Shown piece by piece: positions 46,326-55,444 of a stretch of DNA of 55,444 bases. A model generated the notes under the pieces. That model ran no database searches. It had not been told where the DNA came from and saw only the letters and a list, made by a program, of their open reading frames with translations. A program made the translations under genes and the position numbers. This DNA comes from Phoronis australis (lineage: Eukaryota; Phoronida; Phoronidae): assembly GCA_002633005.1 (NCBI GenBank), contig NMRA01000004.1, positions 2,351,426 through 2,406,869 on the forward strand. Reading direction: 5' to 3'. How positions within the stretch are numbered: position 1 is the first letter of the stretch; every line of letters begins with the position of its first letter.

Positions 46326-46896
46326 GGCCTATCCGTTAAAGATGGGATATAGATGGACAACAACAACAAAATTGTTGCAGCTACTGGTACTACTATGATA
46401 ACTTGGGCAGTAGGCCTAATAATTTTAAATTTAGTTCACGTAATCATCGGGCCGTAGGCCTACCCGGTCAACTTCGCCCGAATGGTTCTTCATGATAGGA
46501 TCGTGCAGACGATTACAGGAGGTTTCGTGCTATTCATCGGCATTGAACGCGCGTGGTGGCTACAACGTACGGTAACACGGGAGTCTAGAAGTACATGTAA
46601 ATGTCTATATACTTAGATAGGCTATATAGCAGCGAGAGAGTTCCCAAAAACTAATGCCGTGTGAACGTCTTAAAATCGACCAAAAAACAAATTAGCCGAA
46701 AGTAAGTTTATCTATGGTAATGAGCACACATTTTCAAATTTCCACTTTGGTTGTAGATTGGTGGATGACATGCATACATCTACACTGACGTGTTTGCGTT
46801 TCCATTCTTTTAAATTCGGTAGGCCTACACGCCGATGATAATTAAGCTCACTATAGGCAGTCTTCCGTCGTTGCTAAAAAATCAGATATTTAAGTA

Positions 46897-47041
46897 CATG
46901 GGCGGCGCACCATAGGGGGTTAGGGGGCTATAGTCCCCACTTTTTTCAGTGCTGCGCTGCCCATGTTCTGTGAGCGGTGCACCACAGGGGGAGGGGGGAG
47001 GTGGCTATAGCCCTCACTTTTTCAGTGCTGCACCGCCCATG
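46897..47041. repeat. Left inverted arm, two 70-bp units
   Basis: Two units (46897-46965 and 46972-47041) each open with a GGGCGGCGCACC-like word and close with AGTGCTGC...GCCCATG, so each is itself a small inverted structure around GGGGGCTATAG. The reverse complement of the pair lies at 47690-47835. The four units look like copies of one short element. Confidence 0.7.
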
Positions 47042-47239
47042 AACTACCTTATATTCTTGCAATATAAGAAAACCCCGACGAGCATGTTCATATTATTAGG
47101 TAAAAGTAAGTCTAGACATAATAAAAACTTTGGTCAATGAAGAAAGTCTTCTCTTGTCAATCAGTGCCAATGACGCACAGCCTCGCAGGCGTCATACGAG
47201 CAACAAACTTGATGGAAAATATTTCCAAGTTTACATGTC

Positions 47240-47395
47240 ACTATTCCGAAGGTTCACTACTCCGAATGTTCACTTCTCCGAATGTTCACTTCTCCGAAGT
47301 TACTGTGAAGGTTCGCTACCTTCGAAAGTTCACTACTTCGAATGTCCAGAAGTCCGAAACCAGAACTCCGACAGTTCATTACTCTTATTATCTGC
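47240..47395. repeat. Degenerate 14-16-bp minisatellite (TTCACTACTCCGAA)
   Basis: Variants of TTCACTACTCCGAAGG recur about eight times with small changes. A similar short array is present at 54065-54145. Two plus-strand frames are open through it; these are repeat-driven. Confidence 0.7.
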
Positions 47396-47689
47396 TAACG
47401 AATCGGATCTGACATGAGAAAAGTATTGTACTTGTGCCCACTTAGTAACTATTTAAAGGGTGTACAAAAGTTGAATAGTTCTTAAAACATCGATTACATT
47501 GTTTACAAATGAGCTCAGTTCCAATCACTGCCAGGTGAATCTTCAATCTAACTAACGACTCATTCAGTCTCAAGCAGCGACAACATCGGGTCAGTACATC
47601 AGAGACCAATAGCGGCAGTTTTAAATTGAAGAAAACTCAATGGGACTCCCCGACTTCGTGAAGCCTGGCAGGGACAGGGTAGTCTACTA

Positions 47690-47835
47690 CATGGGTGGCG
47701 CAGCACTGAAAAAGTTATGGGGGCTAAAGCCCCCCGGCCAGCCCTCCTCCGATGCACCACCTATAGGCCATGTGCGGCCCAGCACTGAAAAAAGTGGAGG
47801 GATATAGCCCCCCAGCCCCCTTTGGTGCGCCGCTG
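47690..47835. repeat. Right inverted arm, two 70-bp units
   Basis: Inverted counterpart of 46897-47041. The two arms enclose about 650 bases that include the TTCACTACTCCGAA array. The whole 46897-47835 could be one foldback element or a chance pair of insertions. Confidence 0.65.
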
Positions 47836-48142
47836 AACCCTGAGTACCTGGTCCTGGATTGACTTCCATGTCACCAGCAGTCATAAGGCTTTGCTCAATG
47901 ATAACTCTGATATCACAACATGAGTTCTTCCTTGCGCAATAAACATTACGTAAGTGCGCAGCTCGGGGTCGTTTTCGTAGTACAAAAGTGAGGTCGAGCG
48001 TAATAGGCGAAAAGCAGTGAGGTACTATGAAATGACTCAAAACTTTTCTTTATTTGCATGCAGTTTTTGACAGAATGAAGAAAGGGTGAAGAGTCCATTG
48101 ACGTGTGTTCTTATAGGCAAACCCCTGTGAGAACTGGCGTGA

Positions 48143-48281
48143 GTTCAGTAGACGCTAGGACCTACGCTAGGACCTAGCTAAAACCTAGTCAAAGTCACGT
48201 GTTCTCATTTAAAATACACGGTAATATCTCATGTAATCTCGCGAAGTCTTGCTTTTTAGCGAGGTCCTAGCGTTACTGAAC
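48143..48281. mobile_element. 139-bp MITE-like element, copy 2
   Basis: Same length and orientation as 198-336, with about ten substitutions. Opens GTTCAGTAGACGCTAGGACC and closes GGTCCTAGCGTTACTGAAC. Confidence 0.65.
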
Positions 48282-49366
48282 AGGGGGGTTTTCTGTGCCT
48301 CCTAAACAAAGCGGAAGTTGATATTGCGTGAGTTAAATGGCCGGTCTTTCGAGTCCAACCTGGATATAAAATCTTAAAATGTCTCGATAATTAACCACAG
48401 AAAATTAACCACGAAGAAAAGTACATTAGATAACAAGTCAACGCACCAAAGAGTTATCTGACGAAAGGGTATATCTTTTTTCGGAAAACTAGGTTCGAAA
48501 CATGAAAAGTAAACATGACCAAACTGCAGCAATCGCAGAGTTACGTTTCTTATTGTAAATTGTTGACAAAAATGCTTTCTACACGAACCAGGTCATCTGC
48601 TTGTATTGTTCACGAGTTGAAGATATATTCGACGGTGGTGGCTCATCGCATTTCGCTGTCATGTGCAATTAGTCACATCTGGTTTAATTTGTTGACCAAG
48701 AATATTAACATCAAGCATCACCTAGGTCCGGGTGAGGTAGGGACTACCGGGACTAACAGTTGATCTGTCATTGATCTGAAAGAATAGTTGATTTTATTAT
48801 ACATACATTTTTATTAAAATAAAAAATAGGCTCGTAATGGAAAATAAAAATTATTTGACCATCAATTATGCTTTCTGGGTTTTAATAATTCTTACGTCTC
48901 ATGTGTTAGGTGTCAAATATCAATCTGGACTAAGTTGAATTTTAAAATTAAAACACCTAATTCGTTTGTCCAAAGCATAACCTCGTTTAAGAGCTCAATT
49001 TCAGTTAACTGGACAGACCAAGCATAATTATTATGCTTCTTCAGGGGCCGCGTTTTTCTGAGGCCGGGAAAGGTGCTTGTGCCTTCTGGAGAGGATTTTT
49101 CGCCGAGTGAGGGGAAAAGTCTACCTGCAAGCTCGCATAGGGTCTGTCTCAAGTAGCATTGTTGTGCTCTTTGAAAGTTTCGCAGGGTGTGTGGTTACAG
49201 GTGATTTGAACTTCGGAGAGATCTTTCAACCACTAAGGCATAGATTTTTAGGCCTCGTAGAGGAATTTTGGGGTATTTTTCAATATTTTTGAGGGTTAAG
49301 GTTATTCAAGTGTCTGAAACTACCTTTGTATGTATACGACATTTATGATTTGAACCTTACTTATAC
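48282..49366. other. Non-coding stretch, no gene recognised
   Basis: No frame with a recognisable domain in either strand. Nothing repeated elsewhere in the window. Confidence 0.4.
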
Positions 49367-49613
49367 CATGCGCGCACCCAGCCTTGGGGCTCGAATTCTT
49401 AACGTTGTGGACCTTTTGGTAAAAATAGCCCGCGGACTAAAAAAAAAAAAAACAAAAAAAAAACCGACGCACCACTGTGAATTAAGCGTTTATGCTTGTT
49501 TAGCGGACTTTTTGGCTCGTTTTCTCGGACTTTTTGTTTCTCACAGGCGGACCTTTTTGACCACTTCGTCAAATGGGGGGAGGCTCGTTCGAGCCCCCCT
49601 GGGTGCGCGCATG
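49367..49613. mobile_element. 247-bp TIR element with 6-bp TSD
   Basis: Ends are CATGCGCGCACCCAG and its inverse, continuing imperfectly into GGGGCTCGAA. It is flanked by TTATAC on both sides (49361-49366 and 49614-49619). The interior has an A-rich run with AAAACAAAAA and a CTCGTTTTCTCGGAC stretch, and no ORF of its own. Confidence 0.6.
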
Positions 49614-49828
49614 TTATACTTCGACAAAACAGCTTACAACCGCATGTACCGTTCGCCAGTGTCTGGTCCGCACGGAGTCCGATCGGCTGTCCGAGTCCGG
49701 CAAAATAATTTCTGTCAAAATTTATTCGCCTCGTTTCGTTAGCAATTTCGATACAATTATCCGTATTTTGATTTTATTAACGTTGAGGCGCGCTGTCGAT
49801 TATCTTATTCCCGTTTGCAGGCTGGCAA

Positions 49829-50524
49829 CACAGGCGTCCTCAGCTTCTGATCGTCCCCTATACACTACATATAATACTACAAGGTATGACACTCCCGACT
49901 AGAAATTCCACGGGTGCTTCACTTCAGCCGTCTACATAAAACTCAATAAATTTACACAAAACAGGGGTTCAACAAACCATGAAGAATTGTTCTTTCTCCC
50001 AATACCATTCACGGTGTCCAGTTACGGCGACTTTGTAAGAAATTCGCAGTCAAAGAACAAAAATGTTCACAAAAAGCCCCCACACACTTTCTCCCTGGGC
50101 CCGTCGAGGTCAAGGACGGTACAGAAATTGCCGGTGAGTTACGGAAGTACTCAATAGCTTTTCTACTGGCGGCTAAGTGTAGTTATCGACATCGTGACTT
50201 TACGTGACAAACCGGCAATTCCCGTACCGTCCTTGACCTCGACGGGCCCAGGGAGAAAGTGTGTGGGGGCTTTTTGTGAGCATTTTTGTTCTTTGACTGC
50301 GAATTTCTTACGAAGTCGCCGTAACTGGACACCGTGAATGGTATTGGGAGAAAGAACAATTCTTCATGGTTTGTTGAACCCCTGTTTTGTGTAAATTTAT
50401 TGAGTTTTGTGTTTGCTATGGACGGCTGAAGTGAAGCACCCGTGGAATTTCTAGTCGGGAGTGTCATGCCTTGTAGTATTATATGTAGTGTATTGGGGAC
50501 GATCAGAAGCTGAGGACGCCTGTG
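49829..50524. mobile_element. 696-bp foldback element with perfect 8-bp TSD
   Basis: The element runs from CACAGGCG to CGCCTGTG and is flanked by GCTGGCAA (49821-49828 and 50525-50532). Its arms (49829-50135 and 50213-50524) are over 300 bp each and nearly perfect inverted copies, with a 77-base loop. The outer 45 bp are the same as the 91-bp palindrome at 10692-10782. No transposase is encoded; the 141-codon minus-strand frame through one arm is incidental. The TSD length fits hAT or P superfamilies. Confidence 0.85.
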
Positions 50525-50584
50525 GCTGGCAACAGACACTGCCGTCGCACAGACGGCGTATACAGGGTTCCTGAATGAATTGTA

Positions 50585-50639
50585 CTTCCGGGTTCGCGGT
50601 AAGTTCAAAATGGCATTGTGTTCTTTCGAGTCCGAATCG
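50585..50639 (+). promoter_or_regulatory. Promoter-like sequence with ETS and YY1-type sites
   Basis: ACTTCCGGG at about 50584-50592 matches the ETS/GABP site and AAAATGGC at about 50607-50614 matches the YY1 site. Both are common at TATA-less metazoan starts. A possible non-coding first exon ends at AATC|GTGAGT (50639/50640). The downstream part of this block matches the repeat at 12738-12873. Confidence 0.35.
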
Positions 50640-50756
50640 TGAGTGGCGCGTTTATTTAAACCTTATTCGATTACGGATTGTGTTAGTTATGGGGTAGGTA
50701 CTTCTTGGATCCTTATAACACCCCTCTAACCATGTACAAAGGGCTAACAACGTGTG
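50621..50756 (+). repeat. Dispersed repeat, copy 2 (partner at 12738-12873)
   Basis: See the partner for shared words. The similarity covers the possible splice donor and the beginning of the putative intron, so the two places may be paralogous gene starts rather than transposons. Confidence 0.55.
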
Positions 50757-50937
50757 CTTTTTGGACTTTAGTAAAACACATTTCCCATCTGCAGTACTAA
50801 AATTGGTCAGTGATTAAAATTTTACAGCCGTAAGTCAATTCACTTGAAAACAGATAATTCTAGGTGGCACATCAGTCATGCTAGTAAAAATTGAAAGCCT
50901 TAATTTGCTATTTTAATATTAAAATATTTAATTTCAG

Positions 50938-51495
50938 ATGGTGAACTGTAATACTCCTCTGAAAAAGGCAAGGTCAAAGACATGCGTATTATGTGGCAAA
51001 CTGTTATACTCTGACTCTCACGCACACAAAGTTAAATTGGCTGCTTTAAAGTAGAGGTACTTGGAATTTTTTGCACTCGTTTACATTCAATTCAACAATG
51101 ATTTACTGGCCACATGGCCTGTGTTTATCTGCAGCTGATGCATTTCGTTTTGTTTAAAACTCACGTAGCTGCAGAAATCAGCAAGAATGGAGGTCAACAA
51201 TTTCATTGCTCAGTCTGAAGATCGACAGAAACATGTATTAAGAGGATCCCAATCCAACCCATTCCTCTCAAACATGTCTAAAGATTCAACTAAGCAAATT
51301 GATCGGAAACTGTTGTTTAAAATCAGTGCATCTTTGGATGATCTTTGGAAGACTTCAGTCAAAAGTGTGCTTAGACTTCCCATGAGGAACCTGGACGACA
51401 AGCCGCTTCTTTGGAAAATTGTGAAAGAAGAGGAAAATCGTCCACATGGGCTACCACTTCTGTTACTATGTGTCATTCTCTACATATTGATATGA
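50938..51495 (+). CDS. Possible two-exon coding region of unknown function
   Basis: An acceptor (TTTAATTTCAG) precedes ATGGTGAACTG at 50938. The first coding exon (50938-51053 or close) contains the Cys pair CVLCGK and several Lys/His, and ends at a possible donor AA|GTAGAG. A second acceptor (GCTGCAG, ending near 51174) opens an exon whose frame is compatible and runs to a stop at 51495 (words NNFIAQSEDR, DSTKQIDRK, LPMRNLDDK). The final part is hydrophobic. No domain is recognised. The second exon lies in the 1.5-kb repeat also present inverted and broken at 38241-39781, so this could be a transposon gene or a chimera. Confidence 0.3.
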
Positions 51496-52676
51496 CTAAG
51501 AATGACTTCACTGTAGCCATAATGTATGGGATACATGCAGATGTTTGCCAAAAACTCAACTCTGTGCTGTACAGAGGCTATTGACTGCTACGTGCATTCC
51601 TCGTCATCCTCGCAATGGTGTAAGTTTAAGCATTTTTCATTGCAAGAGATTGATCACATTTATAGCTTATAATTGTTTTTAACATATAATTTTAAGCAAA
51701 GGTGACAAAGTTGATGATAGTAATTAGATCAGTGACATATTACGTTAAAAAATCTCCAGATTGAGACAGCCTCCTAAATTCAGAACACTCAAATCATTGC
51801 TGAAATTTAATTTTTCATCCTGAAATTTGAGGCACGAGTGATTTTTATATTTTCGTGCTTTTCAAATTCCTAACGCTGTGTTGTAGCATAACAGCCTTAA
51901 CGGATTGCAAGAATACTATTGTAAGTTCACAAAAAGTGACTCTCATGACAAAAATTTAAAAAAATGTTACCGTTCCCCTTGAATTTCTGACGGACAATTG
52001 TATGAATTTCTAAAAATTGGGACAAGCTCCGACTTTCAATTGATCAAAATGGTTATTCACTGGCCTAAACTTTTTGCGTACTGTAATCAATTTTTGAAAT
52101 TTAGTGTGTAGTTAACCTGGTTTAAGAAAAGAGGTTTCAAAAATGATTACAATTTATTGTTTAGTTTTTGATCTTAAGTGATGGCGTGGTAGTTTACACC
52201 AGCTTTACTTTATATCGGTAAAAATGTCAGTGACGAAAGGTATAAGTCATGAGTGACAACAGATATCAATAGTCCATTTCAGTTAATGGCTCTGGAGCAG
52301 ATGATAATAGTGGCAGTACCCGTGTGGTAACTGTGGTTAAAGATATAATGCTTTAGATTTAAAAATCTTGAGGGACTCTCTAATATGTAAGCTACCAGTG
52401 TTTTTTCTCACAAGAAGTGATATGTGTGTGTTGTCAAAATCAGTTGCGTACTGAGTTAGCCACTGAATGATCTCAGTGCTTAGTATGCTTAAGGGGGTTT
52501 TGATCAAAGAATAATATTTTAATTGGTTAGACTGATACATACCAAGGGAACTTGTGCCATGTGATAAAATTTTGTTGTTTACATGTGTTTTGGAAAAGAT
52601 AAGTGGTGTAACGAGATCATGAAATGTTACAATTGTGTCTTTAGCATCTAACGTCAATGTATAATACAGGATTACT
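51138..52676 (+). repeat. 1.54-kb dispersed repeat, copy II
   Basis: Reverse-orientation counterpart of 38241-39781, about 11 kb away. Past 51500 the sequence is non-coding. The ends have no terminal repeats that I can see. Confidence 0.7.
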
Positions 52677-52779
52677 ATTACAGACCGGGATCCCAGAGCT
52701 TTTTTGGGCATGAAAAGGTAACCAATTTTCTTTGGTGCCACAGTGCTCTATGGGTATCCTGATGCTTGGAAATGGCCGT

Positions 52780-53520
52780 CTGGCAGGTTCGCTCTGGTGG
52801 GTGTGGTCAGGGGAGCCAAGAGAATTACACTAAAAAATTGAGCTAGATCAACTTTTCTGGTAACCACTTAAAACTGCCTTCAATACCTGCTACGTCATCC
52901 ATTGTATCAAAATTGGTCACTGCCAGACAATTTCAGTGGTGGGGAGTACCCGCCAGACGAACATATACAGGGTACAAAAATTGAGCTAGATCAATCCAAG
53001 AGGTAACCGCTTGAAACCAGTCGCAAAATATTCACCGTAAGCCCAGGTATCACGAATGAACACTGCCAGACAAATCTAGTGGTGGGTTAGCCCCGCCAGA
53101 CACGCCCAAACACCCGAGTTGAGGTAGATCAACCCACCAGGTAACCGTTTGAAACCAATTGCACGATGTTCAGCATCACTGTACATGGCACAACAGTTAG
53201 ATGTTAGACAGTTTCAGTGGTGGGATGCCCCTGCCAGACAATTATCAGAAAGGGTTAAAATTGAGCTAGATCAACCCAAGAGGTAACCGCTTAAAACCTT
53301 AAAAAAAACTTAAAACCCAAAATATTCACCGTAAGCCCAGGTATCACGAATAAACACTGGCAGACAAATCTAGTGGTGGGTTAGCCCCGCCAGGCACGCC
53401 CAAGTACCTGAGATGAGCTAGATCAACCCACCATGTAACCGTTTGAAACCATTTGCATAATGTTGAGCAACATTCTGCATTCAACAAAAGGTACTTTACA
53501 GACATTTTTAGCGGTGGGGC
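52780..53520. repeat. Tandem array of ~140-bp units with dimeric order
   Basis: GAGCTAGATCAA or GAGGTAGATCAA recurs at 52840, 52983, 53121, 53263 and 53414, followed by GGTAACCGYTTGAAACC and later by a GTGGTGGG...GCCAGAC block. Units 2 and 4 share GTAAGCCCAGGTATCACGAAT, and units 3 and 5 share CACC-GTAACCGTTTGAAACC with GATGTTCAGCA or ATGTTGAGCA, so the array is built of A-B dimers of about 280-290 bp. Confidence 0.8.
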
Positions 53521-53605
53521 AGTAGCATGCAGAGGTTTGGTCGGTGCAGGGGCTATTTTTTATTAGACGCCACTGTCTCTCTACTCAAATGCATTTATCC
53601 TACTT

Positions 53606-53665
53606 AGGCCCGTAGCCAGCACAGAGCGGGGGGGAGTGGTTCGAATTTCAAGACGGTGGGCCCTG
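53606..53665 (+). repeat. Short GC-rich repeat (AGGCCCGTAGCC type)
   Basis: Shares its opening with 46265 and runs into GCGGGGGGGAGTGG. Non-coding. Confidence 0.4.
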
Positions 53666-54064
53666 GTATTTTGCTAATGTCGACTCTGTGGAATTTTCGG
53701 TAAGGCCTTTGACGCAGCTTAATTAGGGGGAATGGAAATCTGTATACACAACGATGACTCATGTTCATGAGATGAGACGGAATCTGTAATACTAGAAACT
53801 AGGATGCTGTGACGGTTGCTCGCAAAGAACGGGACACAAATTAGGATGTAATGTGGTCCGAAAAGAGAACATTCTCGCATTATTTCCTGCCAAAGTTTTA
53901 AATCAGCCATGCTTAAATGAGTGATTATACCTCATTGCATACTCAGGCGGAAATATGAAGTGTAGTCGGCGAACGACTTAACAAAATTGTTTATCTGGTT
54001 TTATTTTAGCGTGTTACTTAAGTTGTTTACATCGCTGGAAATGGGAACATCCAACTATTTCAAT

Positions 54065-54145
54065 AGTTTACTAATCAGAAGATTCACTATTCCGAAGGTT
54101 CACTACTTCGACGATTCACCACTCCGAAGATTCCCCGCTCCAAAA
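54065..54145. repeat. Minisatellite related to 47240-47395
   Basis: Four to five degenerate copies of TTCACTACTTCGAAGG. Confidence 0.55.
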
Positions 54146-54309
54146 ATATCTTAACTTTGAAACTCTGATGTGATTTTTAAACGTTTACCTGCTAAAATAA
54201 ACGATATTTCGGTTATTAGATGCACCTATACCGAAAACAACGCCCGGGCACTAAAACACTTTGTTTGGATTTTATGTAGACAATGACCACCGTCTCCAGG
54301 TGGCTAGCA

Positions 54310-55330
54310 CAACTAGGGGTCTATATTGGGTCCGTTATTTTTCATCATTTATGTGAATGATTTTGTGAAGTGCACAAGTTTCTTTGACTGCATACTTTAT
54401 GCTGATGATACTACTATTATTAATGGTATTCATAGGACATTGTCTGTAAATGAGTCACATATGTTTTGTGCGGAGCTGGAAAAAATTCAGTCTTGGTTAA
54501 ATGTAAATGGACTGGTTTTAAATGCAACTAAAACAAACATTTATGGTTTTTCAGAAGCCCCAAAATGTATTGGTGATTTTTATTTAAAATTTAATAACTT
54601 GGAAATTGAAAGAGTTTGTTCTTTCAATTTGCTTGGTATTACCATCAACGAAAACTTGTTATGGAGTCCACACATAAACAATTTGTTTAGAAATATAAGC
54701 AGATTCTGTGGTGTTCTTAATGACCTAAAATATTTCTTTCCCTTTGAAACTTTGAAAACTATATATAATGGTCTTGTCCTTCCTCATTTTAATTATGGCA
54801 TTCTGCTATGGGGGTGTGAACATCGTAGAATATTTAAATTACAGAGAAATTATTCGCAATATTACCTCTAGTTATTTTAATGCCCGTACAGAACCTTTAT
54901 TTAAGACTACACAGATTCTCAAAATTAAGGACTTGTATGTTGTTGCTATTATTAAATTTTCTACAAATATGTTCATAATTACTTACTTCATTTTTCAACA
55001 CGTTCAATTTAATTACCCGTGGTTCTGTTCACTAGACAACAACATCTTCTACAAACTCCCCGTTCTACTAAATCATTTGCTGAAGATTCAGTTCTCAATG
55101 CCCTACCTCATATAATTAATAACCTTCCTGAAAGTGTCTCCCAAAAACTGTTTACCCATTCGTTATCCTCTGTTATAAATTATTTTTTAAAATGTTTGTT
55201 TTGAAAGTTATGAACTTGAGTGCGCTATTCCCAACTGCTTTGTGTGTAACTATCTTAGATAATCACTCCTAGTCTTTTCACAAGTAGTTTTAAATTACAT
55301 AATGACTTAATTTTTATAATTCCGATTATC
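54310..55330 (+). mobile_element. 5'-truncated non-LTR retrotransposon
   Basis: The element starts abruptly inside the reverse transcriptase at the GSILGPLFF motif, after a frameshift near 54318. The frame 54326-54871 carries motif C intact (ILYADDTTIING), then LNATKTNIYGF and a C-terminal region with LPHFNYGILLWG. Frameshifts near 54840 and 55040 lead to the remaining C-terminal pieces, ending in a stop at 55204. It is a different element from the one at 23701-27397. The 3' end passes into a trinucleotide repeat, as in several jockey/CR1/L2-related LINEs. Confidence 0.8.
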
Positions 55331-55337
55331 TGTAACA

Positions 55338-55412
55338 CTACTACTACTGCTGCTGCTGCTACTGCTACTGCTACTACTACTGCTACTACTACTACTACTA
55401 CTACTGCTACTG

Positions 55413-55444
<32 letters not shown>
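55338..55444. repeat. (ACT/GCT)n trinucleotide microsatellite
   Basis: A run of ACT interspersed with GCT triplets that continues past the window edge. It lies directly after the LINE 3' end and probably began as its tail. Confidence 0.9.

Noticed and set aside
49326-49742. 138-codon plus-strand frame
   Set aside because: It spans the 247-bp TIR element and an A-rich run giving poly-Lys; no family is recognisable.
50183-50608. 141-codon minus-strand frame in the foldback element
   Set aside because: It runs through one arm of an inverted repeat, has no domain, and is disrupted in the other arm.

Overview
The window looks like part of a draft scaffold from a metazoan nuclear genome, most likely a marine invertebrate. 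It is AT-rich and gene-poor, contains spliced-looking and intron-free reading frames, and carries many LINE, P-type, pogo/Tigger-type and LTR-gag relics, foldback elements and minisatellites. There is one 351-base run of N (12387-12737) and a single N at 15198. Frequent ACATGTA and TAGGCCTA words recall ambulacrarian or lophotrochozoan genomes, but I cannot name a species. Nothing bacterial or viral-genomic is visible, and there are no rRNA genes, CRISPR arrays or operons.

Layout. Bases 1-9000 hold no recognisable host gene, only dispersed repeats, a SINE-like hairpin (3558-3646) and a 1.4-kb inverted-terminal element (6846-8249). A degraded gag of a Gypsy-like LTR retrotransposon lies on the minus strand at 9034-10099. 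A 91-bp palindromic element follows at 10692-10782. Bases 11000-16800 are non-coding apart from repeats and the N gap, and end in a 40-bp tandem array.

The core of the window is a tandem segmental duplication. Unit A (about 16816-27720) and unit B (about 28346-37060) each carry, in order, a conserved 80-codon frame of unknown nature, an intact intron-free 436-codon sulfotransferase-like gene (minus strand), a broken zinc-finger/transposase-like gene (plus strand) and a broken P-type (THAP9-like) transposase C-terminus (minus strand). Unit A was later hit by a 3.7-kb LINE inside the transposase and contains a foldback element with 21-bp minisatellite arms. Unit B received a 1.74-kb composite insertion with two tandem tRNA-headed units. 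A third, more diverged sulfotransferase copy sits alone at 43694-45004.

Right of unit B are a Tigger/pogo transposase relic interrupted by an inverted-repeat element (40680-41887), several inverted-repeat elements, a large foldback element with a perfect 8-bp target duplication (49829-50524), a possible spliced gene with a promoter-like start (50590-51495) whose last exon belongs to a 1.5-kb repeat also found inverted at 38241-39781, a dimeric tandem array (52780-53520) and a 5'-truncated LINE ending in a trinucleotide microsatellite (54310-55444).

The only full-length coding genes I can support are the three sulfotransferase-like paralogues. Everything else with recognisable coding content is a transposon or a relic. 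The most notable observations are the paralogues preserved among debris, the mosaic divergence of copy C, the foldback family whose small member is flanked by the P-element-type target octamer, and the minisatellite-armed foldback element.
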